A stretch of DNA of 27,762 nt from a virus. Both the position numbers and the translations under genes were made by a program. The stretch lies in IMG/VR virus record IMGVR_UViG_3300049846_000713, positions 1 to 27,762 of that record; one strand, 5' to 3'. Shown piece after piece: positions 1-6,072 of the stretch; position 1 is the stretch's first letter, and each line of letters begins with the position of its first letter. The notes below the pieces were generated by a model, which was not told where the DNA came from, ran no database searches, and worked only from the letters and a program-made list of their open reading frames with translations.

Positions 1-18
1 TTTCCCAACAGTACCTAT

Positions 19-46
19 AAAATACCATAAAAGCCCCTGCTGGGGC
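19..46 (-). terminator. rho-independent terminator closing the leftward block
   Basis: On the minus strand the stem GCCCC-AGCA-GGGGC (46 to 33) is followed directly by TTTTATGGTATTTT. This is a compact GC stem with a U-rich tail in the leftward direction, placed after the last leftward gene, so it probably ends the early transcript. Confidence 0.75.
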
Positions 47-59
47 AAATGTGGTTCAG

Positions 60-87
60 TAATTCACCTGCAATAGATAGTGAATTA
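60..87. repeat. 8-bp inverted repeat after the last leftward gene
   Basis: TAATTCAC (60-67) and GTGAATTA (80-87) are perfect reverse complements separated by 12 bases. It lies between the stop of the secreted-protein gene and the terminator. It could be a second 3'-end hairpin or a protein-binding site, and nothing in the sequence decides between these. Confidence 0.4.
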
Positions 88-132
88 TCTAAGTAATTGA
101 CCCCCAGTTTCCCGAGGGTCAGATACATTCTA

Positions 133-462
133 TCACGTTACTATCTCGCCTGTCCTTTGCATGGCGTACATCTTTACGTCTCCGAAGTCGATTTCGATGA
201 GCCTTGCTACGATGCCCAAATGAACGTAATCCTTAATGTGTTTGACTTCCCCGATTGCTGGTTCGGTCATAAGTCCACACTTTCTTTCGGACATGAGGGC
301 GTTTGCTGTTTGGAGGGCAACGTCCTCTCCGCCTTTTGCGTAGGCTTCTCCGATGGCTTCTGCCGAGGATTGCTCATGACAGACAAAGCCTTGGATGATT
401 TGTGGTTCTGCGTGTGCAGAAGTAATAGTAAGAAAAAAGAGCAGTCCTAGAATAAGCCTCAT
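133..462 (-). CDS. secreted or periplasmic small protein of unknown function
   Basis: This is the last gene of the leftward block, 109 residues. I start it at the ATG at 462, not at a longer upstream start, because AGGAGG sits seven bases before it (the best Shine-Dalgarno site in the window) and because the protein then begins with a textbook signal peptide. That peptide is MRLILGLLFFLTITSAHA, with probable cleavage after AHA. The mature part of about 91 residues carries two cysteines (FVCHEQ and ERKCGL) that could form a disulfide outside the cytoplasm. I recognise no catalytic motif. Short exported proteins of this kind with a paired Cys occur in many phages. A role in lysis or superinfection exclusion is possible but not shown. 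Confidence 0.8.
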   Translation of the reverse strand: MRLILGLLFFLTITSAHAEPQIIQGFVCHEQSSAEAIGEAYAKGGEDVALQTANALMSERKCGLMTEPAIGEVKHIKDYVHLGIVARLIEIDFGDVKMYAMQRTGEIVT

Positions 463-482
463 GGCTTTCCTCCTGTGTGTTG

Positions 483-554
483 GTGCGGTATCTCGGAGTA
501 GAACCGAGAGCAAGTGACAAAAACGCGTCTACGCTTGCAATCCCATTACCGCAC
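483..554 (-). promoter_or_regulatory. structured leader upstream of the secreted-protein gene
   Basis: GTGCGGTA (483-490) and TACCGCAC (547-554) form a perfect 8-bp inverted repeat. It encloses a second hairpin, TCTCGG (491-496) with CCGAGA (504-509). The nested structure fills the 108-base gap just upstream of the AGGAGG-led gene. It could be an mRNA-stabilising or translation-control leader. I see no clear promoter in it. Confidence 0.45.
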
Positions 555-570
555 GGCTCCTAGAAGTATA

Positions 571-747
571 TCATTTCAAATCCTCCTCAATATCCCCCTT
601 GGTCTGTTTTAGAAACGCAATGACTCTTTTGGCCTCACATCCCGCACAGCCTATTTGATAGGTTTTACACGTTCCGTAGTGTATCTTTAGGAATTTCGTG
701 AGGTCGTTAATGGCTTCTATAACAATGCGTTTTTCAAACTTTTTCAT
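571..747 (-). CDS. small Cys-containing hypothetical protein
   Basis: The product has 58 residues from the ATG at 747. A TTG nine bases upstream is an alternative start. The protein is basic at its N-terminus (MKKFEKR) and has a C-x6-C-x2-C cluster (GTCKTYQIGCAGCEAKR) at about residues 27-36, which could bind metal. Its start lies inside the 3' end of the preceding 52-residue gene (734-892), so the two are translationally coupled. No family recognised. Confidence 0.6.
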   Translation of the reverse strand: MKKFEKRIVIEAINDLTKFLKIHYGTCKTYQIGCAGCEAKRVIAFLKQTKGDIEEDLK

Positions 748-892
748 AGTCTTCAATGAATATCTTTAGTGTCTTCCCATCATCCTGTAGAGAGAGGGTA
801 ATGTGCGCTTTGTCGTTCCAAAACACATACTCTCTACCCTTGTCCTCGAAGTGATTTATAACTTCTATTCTTTTTACGCGGTCAGTGTTCAT
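734..892 (-). CDS. micro-protein, 52 residues, unknown
   Basis: A short open frame from the ATG at 892 to the TGA at 734 encodes a mixed-charge protein that starts MNTDRVKRIEVINHF and ends FIEDYEKV. It overlaps the next gene by 14 bases and fills what would otherwise be an unexplained gap, which is the main argument for it. A weak purine run (AAAGAACAG) precedes the start. No motif recognised. Confidence 0.5.
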   Translation of the reverse strand: MNTDRVKRIEVINHFEDKGREYVFWNDKAHITLSLQDDGKTLKIFIEDYEKV

Positions 893-901
893 ATCTGTTC
901 T

Positions 902-1000
902 TTAGATGTGATTTGATAGGTGCGCCAACCACACAAGAGACCACAGCACGTTATTGATTAAAAACATCGTCCCCACAGTGTTTCCTGATATTTTATCCAT
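902..1000 (-). CDS. possible micro-protein with one hydrophobic segment
   Basis: An open frame of 32 residues starts at the ATG at 1000 and ends at the TAA at 902. It has a hydrophobic stretch at about residues 10-28 (GTMFLINNVLWSLVWLAHL) that could span a membrane. It fits snugly between the neighbouring genes (3 bases after the upstream stop, 9 before the next start). There is no clear ribosome site, so it may be chance. Confidence 0.35.
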   Translation of the reverse strand: MDKISGNTVGTMFLINNVLWSLVWLAHLSNHI

Positions 1001-1003
1001 ACA

Positions 1004-1288
1004 TCATTTCTTAACCGATAGGTTCTTATACTTACTGATAATGTCTAGGGTGTCTGATTTGCTCACTAAATCCTGCGTTGTTCCGTCTCCAGCAATTTTA
1101 TACCAAGGCAAATTACACACCTCCCCCTCAATCTTCTCCAACAGTCTTTGGTTTTCTGAGTGGATGGAGGCAGTAATCTCTTTTGCAACCATTTCTCTGT
1201 GCTCAAATGAACAATCAAGTGGCAAATTCCTCATCATTATGATTTCTATCTTTTCTTCCATTGTCTTCTCTTCGTTTGGTTCTTTCAT
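1004..1288 (-). CDS. hypothetical protein, acidic-basic, 94 residues
   Basis: A soluble, highly charged protein of 94 residues with two Cys (PLDCSF and EVCNLPW). The ATG at 1288 follows the stop of the preceding gene by nine bases. An internal ATG at 1261 is preceded by AGAGAAG and is a credible alternative start. No family recognised. It sits among the small accessory genes downstream of the methyltransferase. Confidence 0.6.
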   Translation of the reverse strand: MKEPNEEKTMEEKIEIIMMRNLPLDCSFEHREMVAKEITASIHSENQRLLEKIEGEVCNLPWYKIAGDGTTQDLVSKSDTLDIISKYKNLSVKK

Positions 1289-1297
1289 TTTGGTTGG

Positions 1298-1495
1298 TTA
1301 GGGATGAGCCAGTCTCTCTTGTAAATCTCTTTCAGGCATTCTTCTCCAAACCTTTACATAGCCCCACCAGTGCTTACCACATTCTTCACACCAGCGATGA
1401 ACAAGTGTGCGGTTCTTTGTGTCTGAATATACTGCATGTTCTACTGAGAAATAGTGTTTGTGTGCCACCCTCTTCTTAGCTTTTGGTTTTGTCAT
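1298..1495 (-). CDS. small basic protein with a CEECG knuckle
   Basis: This 65-residue, Lys/Arg/His-rich protein has one CxxC knuckle (WCEECGKHWWGY, about residues 36-47) plus several histidines that could complete a zinc site. Its ATG overlaps the stop of the cytosine methyltransferase gene (ATGA), so it is translationally coupled to it and probably co-expressed. A nucleic-acid-binding role is plausible from composition only. Confidence 0.65.
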   Translation of the reverse strand: MTKPKAKKRVAHKHYFSVEHAVYSDTKNRTLVHRWCEECGKHWWGYVKVWRRMPERDLQERLAHP

Positions 1496-2523
1496 GAGTC
1501 GATTTCTTTAATCACTTTCATAATTTCCGCTGCGACTTGCGGGACGATCGCATTTCCAAGAGCTTTGAGTCTGGGAGTTCTGTCCAGCCGTTTGGGTATC
1601 CCATCATCCATTCGACAAAGGCGGGTTGCAACTTCAAGCCAGTTTTCACTCCAGTCATGTGTGTAGTCAGACCAATTTGTTTCCCCAGTTTGATTCTCCT
1701 CTGTATCGCTGGGTTCTCCATTGTTCCCCTGTCCCTGTTGTCGCTTGTGTTTGGTGTTGGAAGCATTCCCACCATTTTTATCTTGTCGTTGAGTGTCAGT
1801 TGGGCGTGCTGTCCGCTTTTCCGTGTTGGTTTCCACTCTTTCATCTCTCCTCGATTCCCCATGTTTGAGTCTGGGGTTGGAAGCATGGATATTTGAGTTG
1901 TCAGGTTCGGTGTGCAGTTCTCCGACCTGTCCCCCATCCTTTTCACGAACTTGCTCTGGTCTTCTTGTATCTCTAGAACTCGTGGAGTGTGCAATAATCC
2001 AGACCCTATCCCTCCTGTGTGGGGCGTTGACGGCAACAGCTGGAATAATAAACGCTTGTACTTCGTAACCTTCACTTTCCAAGTCAGTGTGGACTTGTTC
2101 GAGTACCAAACCTTCGCTCCAAGTAACGAGGCCGCCAACATTTTCACCAATGACCCACCTCGGATGAAACTCTCGTATGACTCGTAACATTTCTGGCCAG
2201 AGATGGCGATCGTCCTCCGTACCGAGTCTTCGTCCTGCTTGGGAAAAAGGCTGGCAGGGGAATCCACCTGTGAGGAGATGGACTCTATCTCGTATGCCAG
2301 ATTTGGTGTGAAGTCGGGACGGCTCTGCGGAGTCAGCTTGTTCGTTCTCGGCGTAGGTAAGAGTCCTGATGTCTCCGTAGATTTTGGCCGTTGGCCAGTG
2401 TTTTTTGAGGATTTCTTGTGCATAGGGTTCATTGTCGCAAAATACATGTTCTACGTTATCCCAGACCATCTCCGTAGCGAGTGCGAATCCTCCGATTCCT
2501 GAGAAAAGGTCAAGGTGCTTCAT
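1492..2523 (-). CDS. C5-cytosine-specific DNA methyltransferase
   Basis: This enzyme transfers a methyl group from S-adenosylmethionine to carbon 5 of cytosine in DNA, probably to protect phage DNA from host restriction. The family's motifs are in order: motif I LDLFSGIGGFA (residues 4-14), motif IV GGFPCQPFSQAGRR with catalytic Cys90, motif VI GENVGG (126-131), motif VIII region ending NAPHRRDRVWIIA (166-178), and motif IX-X RLKALGNAIVPQVA (318-331). At 343 residues it is close to the usual length. Residues about 180-290 are hydrophilic and poorly conserved-looking, as expected for the target-recognition stretch. There is no restriction-endonuclease neighbour, so it looks like an orphan enzyme. 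A second long frame on the same strand overlaps most of it. Confidence 0.95.
   Translation of the reverse strand: MKHLDLFSGIGGFALATEMVWDNVEHVFCDNEPYAQEILKKHWPTAKIYGDIRTLTYAENEQADSAEPSRLHTKSGIRDRVHLLTGGFPCQPFSQAGRRLGTEDDRHLWPEMLRVIREFHPRWVIGENVGGLVTWSEGLVLEQVHTDLESEGYEVQAFIIPAVAVNAPHRRDRVWIIAHSTSSRDTRRPEQVREKDGGQVGELHTEPDNSNIHASNPRLKHGESRRDERVETNTEKRTARPTDTQRQDKNGGNASNTKHKRQQGQGNNGEPSDTEENQTGETNWSDYTHDWSENWLEVATRLCRMDDGIPKRLDRTPRLKALGNAIVPQVAAEIMKVIKEIDS
1518..2447 (-). other. long overlapping +1 reading frame inside the methyltransferase gene
   Basis: In the +1 frame relative to the methyltransferase, 309 codons stay open. The conceptual protein has recurring LPTP-type motifs (LLPTPRT, LLHTPRV, MLPTPDS, MLPTPNT). 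It ends with FVEWMMGYPNGWTEL, a phrase I recognise from database proteins next to or annotated as phage methyltransferases. Each LPTP/LHTP motif lies opposite an A-H/N-S/T phrase of the enzyme, and FVEWMMGYP lies opposite LCRMDDGIP, so the two frames constrain each other. No convincing ribosome site precedes the ATG at 2447. It may be a real dual-coding gene or a by-product of conserved enzyme codons. Confidence 0.35.
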
Positions 2524-2545
2524 AAAGTGTAATTACTCTGGTGGG

Positions 2546-2758
2546 TTAGGGATTGTGTTTTGTTAGATTCGCTACGTCTCCCACCTTTGACTGGTGGTTG
2601 GGTGACGATACTACCGATACTATTTCAGTAGGTATTGGCTTGCCACAGTGCGGACATTTATCCTTGTCCTCGTCATTCAAAACCTTCAAGAAAACCACAG
2701 GACTGTATGCACCCCCCACTTCCTCAACTAGCTTTCCGTCAAATGTTCCTATCTTCAT
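2546..2758 (-). CDS. small protein with a CPHCGKPI zinc knuckle
   Basis: 70 residues. The middle contains CPHCGKPIP, a half zinc-ribbon typical of small phage proteins, after a beta-rich N-terminal part. A partner Cys pair is not visible, so metal binding may need a dimer or may be absent. It begins in an ATGA overlap with the preceding gene and lies 22 bases upstream of the methyltransferase start. Function unknown. Confidence 0.65.
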   Translation of the reverse strand: MKIGTFDGKLVEEVGGAYSPVVFLKVLNDEDKDKCPHCGKPIPTEIVSVVSSPNHQSKVGDVANLTKHNP

Positions 2759-2967
2759 ACCGTTTCTTCACTCTCTTTAGAGGAGCGGGGTTCTAATCTA
2801 TGACTCGTCGGGCTTATCCCCCCATGTTCTTTACCAAAGAGCACGTTTACTTCGTCTACTACTGCGAGGTACTCTGAAGGGGAGGAGGATTCGTTGCAGT
2901 AGACAAGAGGCTTCCAGTGATTCCCGTCTCTGTAATGGTCGGCGAACACATATGTGATTACTTTCAT
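2755..2967 (-). CDS. hypothetical protein, 70 residues
   Basis: An acidic 70-residue protein starting MKVITYVFADHYRDG. Its last codons overlap the next start (ATGA). The C-terminal third is Ser/Glu/Arg-rich and probably disordered. No recognised domain; supported mainly by its place in the tightly coupled gene run. Confidence 0.6.
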   Translation of the reverse strand: MKVITYVFADHYRDGNHWKPLVYCNESSSPSEYLAVVDEVNVLFGKEHGGISPTSHRLEPRSSKESEETV

Positions 2968-2984
2968 ACTCTTAGTGATGGGGG

Positions 2985-3254
2985 TTAGTAGCCTTTCGGG
3001 CTGTAGTTGTTGTCTCTTTGTGTAATGTCTGACTTAAACGGGTGCTTGGCACAGTCCTTGTTCACTAACCAGCGTATGATTTCTAGTAGCTCTTGCCTTC
3101 TGTCATTGCGCTCAACCATCAGTGCTTCTTCTGTTGGGCGCAGAATCCCCTGCATCCTAGAAAGTTCTTTATCATACTTGTTGTTTTCATTCGTCAACTC
3201 AATAATTCTTTTTCTTTGTTGCTCATTTAGTTCAGATAGTTTCATACATTCCAT
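2985..3254 (-). CDS. coiled-coil hypothetical protein
   Basis: 89 residues. The first two-thirds (SELNEQQRKRIIELTNENN onward) is a charged heptad-like helix that should form a coiled coil, followed by a short polar tail. A start at 3245 (MKLSEL) is as likely as the ATG at 3254. It follows the Cys-rich gene upstream by six bases. An oligomerising accessory protein of unknown role. Confidence 0.6.
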   Translation of the reverse strand: MECMKLSELNEQQRKRIIELTNENNKYDKELSRMQGILRPTEEALMVERNDRRQELLEIIRWLVNKDCAKHPFKSDITQRDNNYSPKGY

Positions 3255-3260
3255 GATTAC

Positions 3261-3467
3261 TTAATCTGATGGGGCCGACTTATACGCATCACTGCATTTT
3301 TGACACCATGCAGACCCATTTCTGCGCTCGTTCTTACAACCAGAGTACGCAAGTTCTTTTTTCTCGTAGTCATAGGAAACCTGCGTGTTTTTACACAATC
3401 TCTGTTTCTCATCACGAATGAGCTTCTCTCGCGCCATTCTTTGCTGGTAAGTTACTTCGTCTTCCAT
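3261..3467 (-). CDS. small zinc-finger-like protein
   Basis: 68 residues, with a helical charged N-terminal half and then four cysteines: LCKNTQ, SGCKNE and WCQKCSDAY. The last three resemble a treble-clef or ribbon-type zinc site. AAAGGAT precedes the ATG, one of the better ribosome sites in this block. Probably a small nucleic-acid or protein-binding factor. No family name can be assigned. Confidence 0.65.
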   Translation of the reverse strand: MEDEVTYQQRMAREKLIRDEKQRLCKNTQVSYDYEKKELAYSGCKNERRNGSAWCQKCSDAYKSAPSD

Positions 3468-3485
3468 ATCCTTTAAGTTATTTAG

Positions 3486-3722
3486 TTAAACCATCTCGAA
3501 ATCTGTGAATCCTGAAACCGTACCCCAACCCTTTTGATCGTCCTGTCGCTTCCTTTCCAGTGCAGCGCATACGCCACATGGTTGTTTTTTCCAGTCCACG
3601 TAAAGCCATTTGAATGGTCTGCGCTTTTGTGGTGGAAGAACGAGCCCACACACTGTTTTGATAATCTTCTTACCATTGACCTTTAGATCATGGTCGCCCT
3701 CTTTTGTTCGTGCGTACAACAT
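3486..3722 (-). CDS. basic Cys-containing hypothetical protein
   Basis: 78 residues, rich in Lys and Trp, with Cys in KTVCGLVLPP and PCGVCAALERKR. The start overlaps the upstream stop (TAATG), and AAAGGATA precedes it. This frame is preferred over a 64-codon frame covering the same bases because of the coupling and the ribosome site. The composition suggests nucleic-acid binding; function unknown. Confidence 0.65.
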   Translation of the reverse strand: MLYARTKEGDHDLKVNGKKIIKTVCGLVLPPQKRRPFKWLYVDWKKQPCGVCAALERKRQDDQKGWGTVSGFTDFEMV

Positions 3723-3961
3723 TATCCTTTGTCTTTACCCTCCTCTACAGGCCAGCTTTTAATGGGTTCTGCACATAAATCCTTATTCCTGTTATAGAAG
3801 TCTGGTTTATTGCAATCTCTAACCAAGTCAATAGGTTCGCTTACTGGAACCCCAATCTTTGACCTTTCGTCTATGTAGTACCTCAACCAAAACGTCCCGA
3901 TCATTCCGAGAATGGCTACTGCAAAGATGAATATTGCGCCCCAGTCTATTCGTTCGTTCAT
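3722..3961 (-). CDS. small single-pass membrane protein next to the lysozyme gene
   Basis: 79 residues from the ATG at 3961. A longer frame reaching 4060 would run through the end of the lysozyme-like gene and is rejected. A transmembrane helix spans about residues 7-26 (WGAIFIFAVAILGMIGTFWL), followed by a polar tail with two Cys (RDCNKP and DLCAEP). It starts one base after the stop of the upstream lysozyme-like gene, so a holin or spanin-like lysis role is an obvious guess. The sequence itself only shows the topology. Confidence 0.7.
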   Translation of the reverse strand: MNERIDWGAIFIFAVAILGMIGTFWLRYYIDERSKIGVPVSEPIDLVRDCNKPDFYNRNKDLCAEPIKSWPVEEGKDKG

Positions 3962-3962
3962 G

Positions 3963-4460
3963 TTATTTATTCCAACACTGCTTAGAGTGTACCCAGGGTT
4001 CAGTGCCGTAGTTTTCGTACAACCACTCGCCGAACTTTTTGTTATCGGCTTCAACCGCAAGGTTCAGTCCCATTTCACTGGCTTTCTTGCCCCAGATTGG
4101 TAGGTGAATCTGCATGATGCCCATATCCTGTGTACGATTTATAAGTACTTGCCCGTTCTTGTCGTAGTGCGAACCACCTGACTCGCACTTTGCAATCCTT
4201 TCAAGGACGGGAGCGTTGCGTGCCACTTCTACAATCTTTTCTACGATGACTGGCTTTTCTTCTGCCCGTGTGTAGTTGAGTGTCGATCCCATAACGAAAC
4301 CAACAACCAACCCTCCGATCATTGCGCCACCGAGACCAATACCGAGAACAATTTTAGTCCAGAGCCACATTTTCGCGCACCATTTAAGAAAACGCTTCTT
4401 ATAATCCTGTGAGATAAACTGACCTGTTATATCTCGCCCCATGTAAGTAATCTTTTTCAT
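3963..4460 (-). CDS. membrane-anchored lysozyme / lytic-transglycosylase-like protein
   Basis: Likely cleaves cell-wall peptidoglycan during lysis or entry. Its 165 residues divide into a basic cytoplasmic start, a transmembrane helix at about 34-58 (glycine-rich), a short linker, and a lysozyme-fold domain at about 82-163. The domain opens VLERIAKCESGG with probable catalytic Glu93, has the DMGIMQIHLPIWG phrase (112-124) typical of goose-type/SLT folds, and ends GTEPWVHSKQCW. Cys92 and Cys162 are positioned for a disulfide, as in relatives. I know this short domain version, with CES...and...SK.CW ends, chiefly from Patescibacteria genomes, which bears on host choice. The downstream gene is a small membrane protein. 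An N-terminal anchor would hold it at the membrane outside the cell. Confidence 0.85.
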   Translation of the reverse strand: MKKITYMGRDITGQFISQDYKKRFLKWCAKMWLWTKIVLGIGLGGAMIGGLVVGFVMGSTLNYTRAEEKPVIVEKIVEVARNAPVLERIAKCESGGSHYDKNGQVLINRTQDMGIMQIHLPIWGKKASEMGLNLAVEADNKKFGEWLYENYGTEPWVHSKQCWNK

Positions 4461-4483
4461 ATTGTGTGATTAGGTTTCTCCAC

Positions 4484-4654
4484 CTACTCACCCTTTAATT
4501 TATCGAACGCGTACACCATCAGATCACTCATAGTTAAAACATTTTCATGTTTGTACTCTTTGACCGTCTTACGAATGAGAGACTTTTTACTCGCAGTCGT
4601 GCGGACGGAAATAAGTGACCGACGTTGTTCGTGTTTTGGCTTTTTGTGTGCCAT
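4484..4654 (-). CDS. small basic protein, possible DNA-binding factor, first gene of a leftward transcript
   Basis: 56 residues, strongly basic at the N-terminus (MAHKKPKHEQRRSL), then RTTASKKSLIRKT and a short helical C-terminus (SDLMVYAFDKL). The pattern is loosely like ribbon-helix-helix or antitoxin-type proteins, but I cannot confirm a family. Its ATG lies exactly six bases after the -10 hexamer of a good promoter, so its mRNA is probably leaderless. Being first in its transcript and small, it could be a regulator of the downstream lysis and methylation genes. Confidence 0.65.
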   Translation of the reverse strand: MAHKKPKHEQRRSLISVRTTASKKSLIRKTVKEYKHENVLTMSDLMVYAFDKLKGE

Positions 4655-4660
4655 ACCTAT

Positions 4661-4714
4661 AGTATAGATGCTAGATGCTAATAATGCAAGTGTCTAATAA
4701 TTTAGTTGGGGATA
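4661..4714 (-). promoter_or_regulatory. leftward promoter with shared upstream box
   Basis: Minus-strand -35 TTGCAT (4684-4689), 17-base spacer, -10 TATACT (4661-4666), then six bases to the ATG at 4654. The spacer carries TAGCATCTAGCATCTA (4665-4680). Ten bases upstream of the -35 lies TATCCCCAACTAAAT (4700-4714 on the minus strand). The same box stands at the same distance from the -35 of the promoter near 7160. Confidence 0.75.
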
Positions 4715-4718
4715 GTGT

Positions 4719-5063
4719 TTAGGGGCTCAACCAAGCCATTAATTCGGCTATTGCGTCTGATCTCTTCACCAATGATCGTGCTTTTTTCTCTAGTTTATCG
4801 TAGCCGCCCTTGCCTAACTGTTCGATCTTTTTGTCTCGGTACAACCCCTGTTTGTTTCCCTCGTGTCTCATGTGACATCCACCGCAGATACCGTCACAGT
4901 TCAACGGATCATATCTAGTAGAAGAATTGCCACGTCCCCAAAAGTGAGAGTTCTGTGAGGCAGGATTCTGGCAAAAGAAACAGATTTTGTCTCGATCTCT
5001 AATCCACTTAGAAAAAAGTTTGTCTGCTTTCGCACTCGTCCACAACTTACTTTTTCTTTTCAT
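4719..5063 (-). CDS. NinG/Rap-type HNH-like recombination protein
   Basis: 114 residues from the ATG at 5063, which lies inside the end of the upstream gene (17-base overlap). A longer frame to 5105 would overlap further and is not needed. The core matches NinG/Rap proteins: C28-x2-C31, H40 followed by FWGRGN, an S-T-R-Y-D-P-x-N phrase (48-55), then C60-x2-C63-HMRH. Family members in lambdoid phages are structure-specific nucleases acting on branched recombination intermediates, and the Cys residues bind zinc. The neighbours (ssDNA-binding candidate and PD-(D/E)XK nuclease upstream) agree with a recombination/repair role. Confidence 0.85.
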   Translation of the reverse strand: MKRKSKLWTSAKADKLFSKWIRDRDKICFFCQNPASQNSHFWGRGNSSTRYDPLNCDGICGGCHMRHEGNKQGLYRDKKIEQLGKGGYDKLEKKARSLVKRSDAIAELMAWLSP

Positions 5064-5325
5064 TCCAAGCCATGTGCTTAGTAATATGCGCCACGTAGTT
5101 TTCACCCCTACGTATTCTGTCCTCGACTTGAGACTTCAATGCATACATTTCCGATAGAGTGAGGTGAGAGAGTTTAATAGCTGTCAACTTCACTGTATAC
5201 GGTGCTGGAAGTTTGAAAGCAAAATACTCTAGCAACTCTCCTCGTTCGTTACGTTTCTTCTGTGCAATCTTTCCCTCCTTTGTTTGGGAAGTAATGGGTT
5301 TCACTAGATCAGATAGTTTTTTCAT
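5047..5325 (-). CDS. conserved-looking phage protein of the recombination cluster
   Basis: 92 residues, basic N-terminal region (KEGKIAQKKRNERGELLEYF), then a helical segment with LSHLTLSEMYALKSQVEDR. I have seen this L-L-Y-x-L-K pattern in small phage proteins next to NinG-like genes, but no function is known to me. It lies one base from the next upstream gene and overlaps the NinG-like gene. Probably a partner in DNA processing, by position only. Confidence 0.65.
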   Translation of the reverse strand: MKKLSDLVKPITSQTKEGKIAQKKRNERGELLEYFAFKLPAPYTVKLTAIKLSHLTLSEMYALKSQVEDRIRRGENYVAHITKHMAWNEKKK

Positions 5326-5326
5326 G

Positions 5327-5611
5327 TTAGTAATATCCCTTGGCGTGATTTTCTAATGTATGTAGGAATGAGTTTATTGCAGAAAGCTCTTTTTCGATTG
5401 CCTTTTGTCTGATCTTTATAAGCTGTTCATCTACTCCATCCGTGCTCATTTCCCACATACGGTCTGCTTCCGCCACACTTTTTACATTCTTTCTCATTTC
5501 AGGCCACACCACGGCCTTGTTTTTCACAATAAGCGACTCCTGTTCTGATAAACGAGAATACTCCTCAGATAAAAGTATTCTTTTTTCCGCAAGAACATGT
5601 GGATTTTCCAT
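5327..5611 (-). CDS. coiled-coil phage protein next to the ssDNA-binding candidate
   Basis: 94 residues and mostly helical. N-terminal SEEYSRLSEQESLI, a central W-P-E-M-R-K...A-E-A-D-R-M-W-E segment, and a C-terminal IEKELSAINSFLHTLE helix. This layout (helix, Trp-containing turn, helix ending with short aromatic tail) is common in small proteins encoded beside phage recombination genes. Function unknown. Two bases separate it from the upstream gene, so it is co-translated with it. Confidence 0.65.
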   Translation of the reverse strand: MENPHVLAEKRILLSEEYSRLSEQESLIVKNKAVVWPEMRKNVKSVAEADRMWEMSTDGVDEQLIKIRQKAIEKELSAINSFLHTLENHAKGYY

Positions 5612-5613
5612 AC

Positions 5614-6072
5614 CTAGAAAGGACTATTGGCTGGATCGAAGTCAGGCTCCGGCATGTCATTTACTGGATAGGTATATCCCCTTTTTGCTTCCTCAGCCAA
5701 TGCTCGTAAATCCTTTACCTTTAGTCCGGCCTTATACGCAAGAGCCTCAACGCAGATTTCTAGTTCTTCTACTTTGAAATTGAGTTTGCCGAGTCTTGAT
5801 TTTATCCCCGTTATTTCTTCGTGTGCGATATCTTCTTTTTTAGGTAAATCAAAATTAAGATATTGTCCGTTTTCCTTGATGATTACCTCAACAACGTCCC
5901 CCTCCTTCCAATTTTTGTTCTCATTCTTCTCAAATCCTGAAATCCATCTTTCACCAAACTCAGCAGATTGAACGCGGACGCTAGTATATGGTCTGCCGTC
6001 TTTTGTTTTTAACGGATTACCACTCTTATCGGTGGTGAATCTTGATACCTTTGTAAGTGTTAGTTTTGTCAT
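5614..6072 (-). CDS. putative OB-fold single-stranded DNA-binding protein
   Basis: 152 residues. Residues about 20-75 look like a beta-barrel strand series (RPYTSVRVQS, ERWISGFEKN, WKEGDVVEVIIKENGQYLNF). A helical middle follows, then an acidic tail ending EPDFDPANSPF, reminiscent of the acidic Pro-Phe tips by which SSB proteins recruit partners. This supports a phage SSB-like role, coating single strands during recombination or replication. The ATG overlaps the stop of the PD-(D/E)XK nuclease gene (ATGA), so the two are tightly coupled. I cannot assign a named family from sequence alone. Confidence 0.6.
   Translation of the reverse strand: MTKLTLTKVSRFTTDKSGNPLKTKDGRPYTSVRVQSAEFGERWISGFEKNENKNWKEGDVVEVIIKENGQYLNFDLPKKEDIAHEEITGIKSRLGKLNFKVEELEICVEALAYKAGLKVKDLRALAEEAKRGYTYPVNDMPEPDFDPANSPF

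Noticed and set aside
97-450. Plus-strand frame of 117 codons opposite the secreted-protein gene
   Set aside because: It is antisense to a gene with a signal peptide and AGGAGG site, and every neighbour is on the minus strand.
1537-2502. Several plus-strand frames opposite the methyltransferase
   Set aside because: The enzyme's motifs prove the minus strand. These are composition shadows without motifs or ribosome sites.
3482-3676. 64-codon minus frame overlapping the 78-residue gene
   Set aside because: The 78-residue frame has the coupled TAATG start and AAAGGATA; this one has neither.
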